Assembly: GCA_047621325.1 (NCBI GenBank)
Contig: JBLHLT010000001.1
Coordinates: 310,001 to 374,000, forward strand
Origin: Bermanella sp047621325
GTDB taxonomy: Bacteria; Pseudomonadota; Gammaproteobacteria; Pseudomonadales; Oceanobacteraceae
Direction: 5' to 3'
Length of the DNA stretch: 64,000 bases
Shown here: positions 44,521 through 52,618 of the stretch, one piece after another
How positions within the stretch are numbered: the stretch's first letter is position 1
How the letters are laid out: each line of letters opens with the position of its first letter
The notes under the pieces: model-generated
What the model was told of the DNA's origin: nothing
The model's database searches: none
The model's input: only the letters and a program-made list of their open reading frames with translations
Program-made: the position numbers and the translations under genes

Positions 44521-45930
44521 TTATCGTATCTGGCTTATATCCGCCTGAATCTTGCTAATTGGACGCACCCAAGGCTTGCCCTTAATCGTTTTTGAAAGCT
44601 GCTTGGCCTGCTGATTAGCTTGCTGCTTATCGTCCATAGGGCCGTAAACCACAACAAACCAAGGCTCGCCTTTATATCGTGTTTCATAAATCGTTAATTT
44701 ACTGCCATCCATTTGCCGAGCAAATCTTCGCACAAATGCCTTGGCACTCTCTTCATTACGCACCCCTAATAATTGCAGCGCATAAGACTGACTAGGCGCC
44801 AAAAGCAATGGATGAGTACTTGATGGCCCCGACGTAACTGATCGAGCCACTGCAGCAATAGGTGTGGGCTTAATTTTGCCCAAGGATACAGGGGGTGTCT
44901 CTACCCTTTTAGGGATAGACGCATCGCTTGACGATAATATATTTTGCTTGGGGACGTTATCATCAAACGAATCTATCTCAGCCTTACTCAAGATAGTCTC
45001 TAGATCGGGGGGCTCAATAGCTGAAACGACTGAATCTACATGTTGGTTAGTTTTCAAACCCTCTTCTTCAGTAGTCAACCCAGCATTTGATACAGGACTT
45101 TCAAGAACATTATTACGCGCCTCTTGCTGAGCTAAAAGCAGCGCAATAACATCCTCACTTTCTGCTGGACGATTATCCTGATAAAGAAATGACACAAACA
45201 GTGCTGAACCTATCAGGCAAACCGCCGCAATATGCCCTAGCGGCAAGCGTCCTGAGCGCTGTTTCTGATTATCTTGTTCCAACTCAATTAGCTCTATCAA
45301 CCTCCCAGGAACGCCTTTACTTAATAACCACAACTGGTGCATATCTTTGCTACTTAGTGGCAGAACATCTATTCCTGAGCGTTTAAATAATTGAGATATG
45401 AATAACTCACTCTCATCTTCAGAAAGCGGGGATAGCTCGATCAAATGATATAATTTATTTTCAAAGTGATTCTGTAAGTCATTAAGACGTGCCTTTAAGG
45501 ACTCGTCACCACACAAAATGAGCCGCCAGCCGTGTTCTTGAGCAGATTTTTCCATCAAAAGTTTCAGCACATCATCCGCAATCAAGTGTGCATCATCAAT
45601 TAGAAGATGCAGCGTTTCCTGCTGTTGAGCCATTTTTTTCAATTCGGAATCAAGATCTAAAAGATTAGCACTACAACCTAGCTGCTGTGCGATAGCGTCT
45701 ATCAACTCAGCCAGTTGGCAAGTTTGTACGGAGTTTATGAGAATAACTTGATGATGAACGCTTAGCTGAGCAGTTGCTACTTCAAGCAATGCTGTTTTAC
45801 CGATGTCGACGGGGCCCGTTATCAGTACCGCCATAGCACTGAACTCTTGAACGTGCAGCAACATATCCAGTTGCTGCTCGCGCTCCCCTAATAGGATAAT
45901 GTCGGGAGATGCCTTATTTGAGTCAGCCAT
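44521..45930 (-). CDS. AAA-ATPase / SPOR domain protein (DamX-like)
   Basis: A 469-aa inner-membrane protein. A cytoplasmic AAA-type ATPase comes first (Walker A GPVDIGKTA near 38-46, Walker B HLLIDDAHLI). A single transmembrane helix follows (about 235-253), then a low-complexity linker and a C-terminal SPOR domain (last 85 residues, YALQLLGVRNEESAKAFV), which binds denuded peptidoglycan at the division septum. DamX of E. coli occupies the same place after aroB. GGAGGG at good spacing favours ATG 45930 over 45942. It lies in the aroK-aroB operon. Role in cell division inferred. Confidence 0.85.
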   Translation of the reverse strand: MADSNKASPDIILLGEREQQLDMLLHVQEFSAMAVLITGPVDIGKTALLEVATAQLSVHHQVILINSVQTCQLAELIDAIAQQLGCSANLLDLDSELKKMAQQQETLHLLIDDAHLIADDVLKLLMEKSAQEHGWRLILCGDESLKARLNDLQNHFENKLYHLIELSPLSEDESELFISQLFKRSGIDVLPLSSKDMHQLWLLSKGVPGRLIELIELEQDNQKQRSGRLPLGHIAAVCLIGSALFVSFLYQDNRPAESEDVIALLLAQQEARNNVLESPVSNAGLTTEEEGLKTNQHVDSVVSAIEPPDLETILSKAEIDSFDDNVPKQNILSSSDASIPKRVETPPVSLGKIKPTPIAAVARSVTSGPSSTHPLLLAPSQSYALQLLGVRNEESAKAFVRRFARQMDGSKLTIYETRYKGEPWFVVVYGPMDDKQQANQQAKQLSKTIKGKPWVRPISKIQADISQIR

Positions 45931-45949
45931 CTTGCCCTCCATTTTATTA

Positions 45950-47029
45950 TTAGTTGGTCAGGTGCGTCAGAGTAGCCTCAAAATGATCCAGTGCGAAATC
46001 TGATGTAGTGATAGCATCACCCATTGCTCGCAAAAGAACCAATCTCAGCTTACCATCTAACACCTTTTTGTCTACTGCCATAAACTTTTTAAATTGATCA
46101 GCTCTCATCCCTTGAGGTGATTTTGTCGGCAAACCCGCAGCCACTAACAGCGACTCAATACGTATAACGTCTTGAGGCTCAATCCAACCTAAGCGCGCAG
46201 AAAGGTCTGCGGCCATTAGCATACCAACTGCAACAGCCTCGCCATGCAGCCAATTACCATAACCTTGGTCGGTCTCAATAGCATGGCCAAAAGTATGCCC
46301 AAGATTTAAAATGGCCCGAATACCGCCCTCGCGTTCATCCAATGCCACTACTTTTGCTTTATTCAAACATGAGGTTTCAATTGCATAAACAAGCGCGTCA
46401 GTGTCTTTCTTATTCAATAAATCGATGTTGCTTTCTAACCAACCAAAGAATTCTAAGTCACATATTAAGCCGTACTTAATCACTTCTGCCATGCCAGCTG
46501 CCAACTCATTAGCGGGTAAGGTGCTTAAGCTATTGACGTCAATTAACACACACTTGGGCTGATGGAATGCACCAATCATATTTTTGCCCAGAGCGTGATT
46601 CACACCTGTTTTACCGCCGACAGAGGAATCTACTTGAGATAACAGCGTGGTCGGTATTTGAATAAAATCAACACCTCGCTGATAACTCGCAGCCGCAAAA
46701 CCGGTCATATCGCCTACCACGCCACCACCTAACGCAACCAATGTAGTGGTCCTGTTATGACGCTTACTTAACAACGCATCAAAAATAAGATTTAAATGAT
46801 CTAAATTTTTAAACTCTTCACCATCAGGCAGAATGACCTCATCAACCTGAAACTCTGCAAATAGTGACTTAGCTTGTTCAAGATAGAGCGGTGCAACTGT
46901 TTCATTAGTGACGATCATAACTTGCTGCCCCTTCACGTAAGGCTTAACAAGTGACGAGTCAGCCAATACACCCTGACCTATAAAAATTGGATAGCTGCGC
47001 TCAGCCAAATCTACCGTTAAAGTTTTCAT
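45950..47029 (-). CDS. aroB: 3-dehydroquinate synthase
   Basis: Second enzyme of the shikimate pathway (DAHP to 3-dehydroquinate), using NAD+ and Zn2+. 359 aa from ATG 47029, one base after the aroK stop; the frame opens three codons earlier at a TTG. The motifs LPDGEEFKN, GGGVVGDMTGFAAASYQRG, PTTLLSQVDSSVGGKTGVN and the metal-binding NLGHTFGHAIE and WLHGEAVAVGM are all intact. Immediately downstream of aroK, as in most gammaproteobacteria. Confidence 0.96.
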   Translation of the reverse strand: MKTLTVDLAERSYPIFIGQGVLADSSLVKPYVKGQQVMIVTNETVAPLYLEQAKSLFAEFQVDEVILPDGEEFKNLDHLNLIFDALLSKRHNRTTTLVALGGGVVGDMTGFAAASYQRGVDFIQIPTTLLSQVDSSVGGKTGVNHALGKNMIGAFHQPKCVLIDVNSLSTLPANELAAGMAEVIKYGLICDLEFFGWLESNIDLLNKKDTDALVYAIETSCLNKAKVVALDEREGGIRAILNLGHTFGHAIETDQGYGNWLHGEAVAVGMLMAADLSARLGWIEPQDVIRIESLLVAAGLPTKSPQGMRADQFKKFMAVDKKVLDGKLRLVLLRAMGDAITTSDFALDHFEATLTHLTN

Positions 47030-47030
47030 A

Positions 47031-47558
47031 CTATTCAATGATATTAATCTCAGATAATCGCTTTAGGATTTCTTGCACAACAAATTTTGGATTACGGTCA
47101 TCGGTGTAAATCGTGATGTCCGCTACCTCTTGATACAGGGGATCTCGTTGTTTCATCAATCGAGTGAGAACTTCTTCTGGGTTATCTATTTGAAGTAGCG
47201 GTCTATTTTTATCTTTTGACGTACGTGCTAGCTGTTGTTCGACCGAGGTTTTAAGATAAACAACCGTGCCTCTGCTTTTAAGATGAAGACGGTTTTCAGA
47301 TCGAAGCACGGCCCCACCACCCGTCGCCATTAACACATCACTTTCTTGCGTAATTTCATCAATAGCAATGACTTCACGGTCACGAAAACCCTGCTCACCT
47401 TCGACATCAAAGATCCACGGAATATTGCACCCGCAACGATCTTCAATTTCTTTATCGCTATCTTTAAATTCAAGTTTTAATTCAGTGGAAAGCAAACGGC
47501 CGATGGTGCTTTTTCCAGCACCCATCGGCCCCACTAAATAAATATTATGTTTTGCCAT
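47031..47558 (-). CDS. aroK: shikimate kinase
   Basis: Phosphorylates shikimate with ATP in aromatic amino-acid synthesis. The 175-aa protein has Walker A GPMGAGKSTIGR at 10-21, the DSDKEIE shikimate-binding motif (near 33-39), GFRDRE (near 57-62) and GGGAVL (near 79-84). Length is normal. It starts 8 bp past the pilQ stop, so it belongs to the long pilMNOPQ-aroKB transcript. Confidence 0.96.
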   Translation of the reverse strand: MAKHNIYLVGPMGAGKSTIGRLLSTELKLEFKDSDKEIEDRCGCNIPWIFDVEGEQGFRDREVIAIDEITQESDVLMATGGGAVLRSENRLHLKSRGTVVYLKTSVEQQLARTSKDKNRPLLQIDNPEEVLTRLMKQRDPLYQEVADITIYTDDRNPKFVVQEILKRLSEINIIE

Positions 47559-47566
47559 ATATCTCT

Positions 47567-49663
47567 CTAGCGTGTGCTTAATACGTCCTTCACAAGCCTT
47601 GGTGTAATGAAGATTAGCAACTCGCTCTTGTCTTCTGTATGAGTAGTACGACGGAAAAGACGACCAATTACAGGTAAGTCGCCAAAGAATGGTGTTTTAT
47701 CAATTTGTGTAACATCTTCCGACTGGAAAATACCACCTAGGACAATGGTTTCGCCATTATTAACTAATACTTGGGTCTCTAGCTCATTGGTATCAATCGT
47801 AGGAATATTATTAATAACCTCCCCTATAGCGTCTTTATTAATAATTAAGTCCATCAATATGCGGTCATCCGGCGTAATCTGTGGTGTTACTTCTAACTTC
47901 AAGACAGCATCTTTAAATGTAATGGTGGTTGCACCACTGGCTGATGCTTGCTCGTATGGAATTTGTGAGCCAGCCTGAATACGAGCCGTTTGACCATCTG
48001 CAGTAATAACACGAGGCTGGGAAATAATTTCTGCCTTACCATCAGACTCCATCGCAGACAATTCTAAATCCAACATATAATCAAATGCATTAACCCCTAT
48101 ACCAAAGGTAGTCGCATTGGCGCTATTAACTGGCAAGTTAACCACACTGCCATCATCAAAGTTGAAATCTTTTGGATCATCTCCGTTCAGCCTATCTACA
48201 ACAATATTATTGTAAGCAGTTGTCGCCGCACGCGAGCCGCCCGCCGTAATAATTTTATCGTTCTTCAATACACCGTAACCACCACCCCAGCGAATACCTA
48301 AGTTTTCACCTACGTTGGTAGACGCCACAACAATACGCGCTTCAATCAACACCTGACGAACAGGTACATCAAGAACTTTTATCGCTCGACGAACCGCTTC
48401 AATAGAAGTAGCTGTATCTTGTAAAATAATAGTATTAGTACGCGCATCCACACTGGCACTACCGCGCTCACCCAATAACGAGCCTTCCGATGACACTAGC
48501 GCCAACAAATCAGTGGCTTTAGCGTATCTAACCTGAATAAATTCCGTACGTAGCGGGGCAAAATCTTCAACTTGTCGATTAGCTTCTAATTCTATTTTTT
48601 GACGATTCGCGATTTGATCAGCAGGCCCAACCATTAGTACATTACCAATTTGTTGTTTCGCTAACCCTTGTGATTTAAGAACGATATCTAGTGCTTGATC
48701 CCAAGGTACATTTTTTAATCGTAACGTTATGCTGCCTTGCACTGTATCGCTTGCTACCAAGTTAAATCCGGTGAAGTCTGCAATGATCTGCAATACAGTA
48801 CGCACTTCGATATCTTGGAAGTTCAAAGATAATTTTTCACCCGTATATGGGAATCGCTCTTCTTTATTTCGCTCTTGCTCTGCCTTCGTTAACGGCTTCA
48901 CATTAACGGTTAGCAAGTTGTCCGTTTGATAGGCAAGATATTCATAACGATCATCTGTAGGCTCAATGAAGAATACGGGCTTGCCTGATTCTATGGTGGC
49001 ATCAATAAAACGCACAGGCGTGGCAAAGTCACGTACGTCCAAGCGACGACGCATTTCCTCAGAAAGCTTTACATTGCTAAACTCGACACGAATACGACCC
49101 GATTCCTGACTGATATCTACAGGTACATTTGGATTACTCAAGCTAATAAGTACCTGACCTTCACCTAAATCTCCACGACGGAAATCCACATCAATAATAC
49201 GACCGCTCTCGTCTTTTTTCTTAGACTGATACTTAGGCCCATCCTGAGCGGTTAGCAGGCTAACATCAGCCTCTTGCGCAATTTCTTGCTGACCCACAAT
49301 AACGAACAGGTCATTACCTTCAGTTCGAGTTTGATAGCCTGTTAATTCAGTTAAATTAATAATAACTCGGGTTTTTTCATTGGTGCCAACAATGATCGCT
49401 GTGCGTGCATTACCCATACCAATTTTGTGATATTTAGACTTAAGTTCACTCGTGGTGCCCGGTAAATCTAATGCAATACGTGCTGGCTCTTCAATGGTAT
49501 AACCTGAAATAATTGGGGGAGTGCCATCAAAAGACAATTTCATTTCAGTCTTATCGCCAGGCAAAGATGCAAACGTCACATCTTTAATTGCCGCTGCATA
49601 AAGCGAGGACGAAGCCAATATTAACAAGGCGGCTAGACTATTTTTCAATATGGTATTTTTCAT
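47567..49663 (-). CDS. pilQ: type IV pilus secretin PilQ
   Basis: Outer-membrane ring through which type IV pili pass. The 698-aa protein has a signal peptide (cleavage near 23-24) and two AMIN peptidoglycan-binding domains (about 27-125 and 155-250). A secretin/TonB N-terminal domain (about 275-340, with LNFQDIEVRTVLQIIADFTG) and a secretin_N repeat follow. The C-terminal secretin core (about 500-695) ends with the conserved PFFGDLPVIGRLFRRT. Length matches family. It shares one base with pilP; aroK follows. Confidence 0.95.
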   Translation of the reverse strand: MKNTILKNSLAALLILASSSLYAAAIKDVTFASLPGDKTEMKLSFDGTPPIISGYTIEEPARIALDLPGTTSELKSKYHKIGMGNARTAIIVGTNEKTRVIINLTELTGYQTRTEGNDLFVIVGQQEIAQEADVSLLTAQDGPKYQSKKKDESGRIIDVDFRRGDLGEGQVLISLSNPNVPVDISQESGRIRVEFSNVKLSEEMRRRLDVRDFATPVRFIDATIESGKPVFFIEPTDDRYEYLAYQTDNLLTVNVKPLTKAEQERNKEERFPYTGEKLSLNFQDIEVRTVLQIIADFTGFNLVASDTVQGSITLRLKNVPWDQALDIVLKSQGLAKQQIGNVLMVGPADQIANRQKIELEANRQVEDFAPLRTEFIQVRYAKATDLLALVSSEGSLLGERGSASVDARTNTIILQDTATSIEAVRRAIKVLDVPVRQVLIEARIVVASTNVGENLGIRWGGGYGVLKNDKIITAGGSRAATTAYNNIVVDRLNGDDPKDFNFDDGSVVNLPVNSANATTFGIGVNAFDYMLDLELSAMESDGKAEIISQPRVITADGQTARIQAGSQIPYEQASASGATTITFKDAVLKLEVTPQITPDDRILMDLIINKDAIGEVINNIPTIDTNELETQVLVNNGETIVLGGIFQSEDVTQIDKTPFFGDLPVIGRLFRRTTHTEDKSELLIFITPRLVKDVLSTR

Positions 49664-50196
49664 TATTTTTCATCCCCGGCTGACTGGTTTAACCCCAAAG
49701 TTTGAGGTCTTGAAATCCAGCCGCCACTGCCGTTCGGCACGACTTCGATTATTTCTATTTTATTATCATTCACATTAACAATTCGCCCATGGTTTTTACC
49801 CATGTATTGACCCTGCTCAACCATATGAACATTGCCTGCTTGCGTTTTAACCAATGCCTTTAGCTTACCATCGACATCCTTTGAAAGCGTGCCTACCAAG
49901 GATAATTCACTCAAATTATAGCGCTCTAATGCTTCCTTAACTCGAACCTGACTAGGTGGATCCACTGTATCATCAACACGATTACTTAGCTCTTCAAACG
50001 CAACGGGTGATTCAAATGGTGAGCGTAACGCAGAGGCGCTGTATATAAATGCAGAATACGGCTTAAACTCTGGCAATGGTGCAATTCGCCCCTTGGGCTT
50101 AGCGGTAGTCTCAGCAATAAATTCCTGCAGATCACTTGTATTGGAATCACTGCAAGCCGCTAAAAAAATAATACTAAGTAATAATAGTCTCTTCAT
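49663..50196 (-). CDS. pilP: type IV pilus lipoprotein PilP
   Basis: Inner-membrane lipoprotein that links the PilMNO platform to PilQ. The 177-aa protein has a signal peptide with lipobox FLAAC and C15 as acylated cysteine, a disordered linker and a C-terminal beta domain. The linker and beta domain carry the family blocks SPFESP and LERYNLSELSLVGTL-like, then VKTQAGNVHMVEQGQYMGKN. It lies between pilO (5 bp gap) and pilQ. Confidence 0.93.
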   Translation of the reverse strand: MKRLLLLSIIFLAACSDSNTSDLQEFIAETTAKPKGRIAPLPEFKPYSAFIYSASALRSPFESPVAFEELSNRVDDTVDPPSQVRVKEALERYNLSELSLVGTLSKDVDGKLKALVKTQAGNVHMVEQGQYMGKNHGRIVNVNDNKIEIIEVVPNGSGGWISRPQTLGLNQSAGDEK

Positions 50197-50201
50197 TACC
50201 G

Positions 50202-50852
50202 TTACCTTTTAGCTTTTTTATTTTTGCTAGGCTTTTTCGCTTCATCATTATAGCGATAAGTTTTAGCAATGATTTTCAAATTCAATTGATTGTTGTTTTT
50301 ATCACCAGCAGGCACAACTGAAAAGTCGTGCAAGGTCACTATTCGACCAAGTCCGGCAACCGCACTCACAAACGCACCAAAATCATGATACTCGCCCACC
50401 ACGTCAATATTAATAGGCAACTCGGTATAGAATTCAGTCTCAGTTTCTTTATCAAGATTAATAGAGCGTATATCTAAATTCGCACCAACAGCAGAAGCCG
50501 TAATATCTTCTAACAAACCGGCTACTTCAGTATCTCTAGGCAGTTGACGCAATAAACTACCAAACGACTCTTCAATTTCAGCTAGTTGTTTTTTGTAAGC
50601 ATCTAAGTTTGCCACTCGAAAAGCCTTTGTTTCAAAGTCTTTCTTAATAACATCTTCTTGAGCAATAACCTGATCATATCGCTCAATTGAACTTTGAATA
50701 TCGAGGAAATAAAGTCCTACCAACACACCAAAAAAAACCAAGGCTGCAAAAAACGCACGACCAGCAAGTGGCCACGACCCCATGTTATTCCAATCAATGT
50801 CGTTGACATCAAAACCATTAATCTTTTCAGTTAATTGTTGTAAATCCATCAC
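50202..50852 (-). CDS. pilO: type IV pilus assembly protein PilO
   Basis: A 216-aa bitopic inner-membrane protein: one transmembrane helix (about 29-49), a periplasmic coiled coil (about 55-100), then a ferredoxin-like domain. The family pattern FGSLLRQLPRDTEVAGLLEDI is interrupted nowhere. The C-terminus is Lys-rich. It forms heterodimers with PilN. Overlaps pilN by 4 bp. Confidence 0.93.
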   Translation of the reverse strand: MMDLQQLTEKINGFDVNDIDWNNMGSWPLAGRAFFAALVFFGVLVGLYFLDIQSSIERYDQVIAQEDVIKKDFETKAFRVANLDAYKKQLAEIEESFGSLLRQLPRDTEVAGLLEDITASAVGANLDIRSINLDKETETEFYTELPINIDVVGEYHDFGAFVSAVAGLGRIVTLHDFSVVPAGDKNNNQLNLKIIAKTYRYNDEAKKPSKNKKAKR

Positions 50853-51400
50853 TTAACTCCTTCAACAGCAGGAGTGGATTGATTAACCAGCATATCAAAG
50901 CTGTTATAACCATTATCACCCGATTTCACACCCAGTAAATTAGGGTTAGCAAACCAAAGAGATGCATCAAAATTACGCATCAACTGAGAGATTTGATCAT
51001 TACTAGATGCCTGCCCTTTTATAGTAAACAAGGTTCCCTTGGAGGATACATCGGTCATAAATAATTCTTCAGGCATGATGCGCGCCATCTCATCAAACAT
51101 GCGGACAATCACAGGACGATTACCCTGAAGGTCTTGAATCAATTTCATACGATCCAATAGCTCCTGTCTTTTGGTGCGCAATTCTTGAATTTCTTTGATT
51201 TTTTTATCAAGGGCAGAGGTTTGTTTCTGCACATATTGATTACGATATTCTTGTGCTTGAATAGCTTCACTAAAAGCACCACTGACAAACCACCAAATAG
51301 AAAGCGCGGCAATCAGTACTAAAGCGAGAACACCTACATATTCTTTTTGACGCTCTTGGCGTAATTCTTCACGCCAAGGCCTGAGGTTAATCTTTGCCAT
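50849..51400 (-). CDS. pilN: type IV pilus assembly protein PilN
   Basis: A 183-aa bitopic inner-membrane protein. The cytoplasmic N-terminus begins AKINLRPWREELR, containing the INLRPWR motif that docks into PilM. One transmembrane helix lies at about 23-42, followed by a coiled coil and a periplasmic ferredoxin-like domain. It shares one base with pilM and overlaps pilO by 4 bp. Confidence 0.94.
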   Translation of the reverse strand: MAKINLRPWREELRQERQKEYVGVLALVLIAALSIWWFVSGAFSEAIQAQEYRNQYVQKQTSALDKKIKEIQELRTKRQELLDRMKLIQDLQGNRPVIVRMFDEMARIMPEELFMTDVSSKGTLFTIKGQASSNDQISQLMRNFDASLWFANPNLLGVKSGDNGYNSFDMLVNQSTPAVEGVK

Positions 51401-52464
51401 TAATCAAAACTCCTCATGGCTAAACCACATGCCACTAATAAGCCAGGAGCATCATTTGCCAACACCTGTGCATTTACTTTTGCCCCTAGCGTCATATTGG
51501 CAAAGGGATTTGCAATAATGGCTGGCGTGCCAATTTTATCTTGCACCAACTGGGCTAAACCATCCAAAGACGATGTACCACCAGCCAATATCACATAATC
51601 AACATCATTATATTGGCTAGAGCTATAGAAAAACTGCAAAGAGCGGCTAACTTGCTGAACCACTGACTCTTTAAACGGCATCAATATTTCAGTTGCATAA
51701 TCATCTGGCAAGCCGCCCTCTAGTTTGGCTCGCACAGCTTCCTGGGCGCTAATACCATAACGGCGTTGTATTTCTTCTGTTAACTGCTGGCCACCAAACA
51801 TTTGTTCGCGGGTATAAATGATCTTGCCTTGATTCAATACGTTCAGAGTGGTCATGGTGGCACCGATATCAATAATGGCCACCGTATCTTTTTGCTCACC
51901 CTCTAATTGTGACTCAAGCAATTTAAAAGCGCGCTCAATACAAAATGCCTCTACATCAACAACCGCAGATTCAATGCCGGCAATTTCGATAGAGTCTTCT
52001 CTGAGCTCGACTGTTTCTTTACGGCAAGCAGCAAGCAAAACATCTACACGCTGATCATCACCCTCAACAGCGCCTTGGATTTCAAAATCCATGGCAACTT
52101 CCTCAAGGGGATAAGGGATATATTGGTCTGCCTCTAACGTGATTTGCTGCTCCATTTCGTCATCAGACAGACCTGCGCCCATTTGAATGACTTTGGTAAT
52201 AACAGCTGAGCCTGCCACTGCAACCGCTGCACGCTTGACACCCGTGCGAGATCGCAACAATGCTTTTTTGATAGCACCGCCGACGGCTTCTTCATCATTA
52301 ATGGCTTGTTCAACCACTGAGTTTTCTGGCAGGGGCTCTGATGCGTAGGCTTCAACCTGCATTCGACCGTTTTGCTCAACAAGTTCAATTATTTTGATAC
52401 TGGTTGAGCTAATATCGACCCCAAGGACTGCCTTATTTTTCTTTTTAAATAGATTGGCTAGCAC
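51400..52464 (-). CDS. pilM: type IV pilus assembly protein PilM
   Basis: Cytoplasmic actin-like ATPase that binds the PilN N-terminus and builds the pilus alignment platform. The 354-aa protein has the actin-like phosphate-1 motif VLGVDISSTSIKIIEL near 13-28, a second phosphate loop IIDIGATMTTLNVL and the adenosine motif VILAGGTSSLDGL. It is the first gene of pilMNOPQ, divergent from mrcA, so promoters for both lie within 52465-52618. Confidence 0.94.
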   Translation of the reverse strand: MLANLFKKKNKAVLGVDISSTSIKIIELVEQNGRMQVEAYASEPLPENSVVEQAINDEEAVGGAIKKALLRSRTGVKRAAVAVAGSAVITKVIQMGAGLSDDEMEQQITLEADQYIPYPLEEVAMDFEIQGAVEGDDQRVDVLLAACRKETVELREDSIEIAGIESAVVDVEAFCIERAFKLLESQLEGEQKDTVAIIDIGATMTTLNVLNQGKIIYTREQMFGGQQLTEEIQRRYGISAQEAVRAKLEGGLPDDYATEILMPFKESVVQQVSRSLQFFYSSSQYNDVDYVILAGGTSSLDGLAQLVQDKIGTPAIIANPFANMTLGAKVNAQVLANDAPGLLVACGLAMRSFD

Positions 52465-52618
52465 TGCTATTCCTTAATTTATCCAGCATCCAAGGCGGAA
52501 AAATGCCAAAATGCACGAATATCGGAGCATTATAAGCACAATCCTGCGAAAAGAACAAAAACCATTTATAATGGCAACACCCCATAGTTACTGGGTAAAC
52601 GAGCATTTTAAGCATTTA

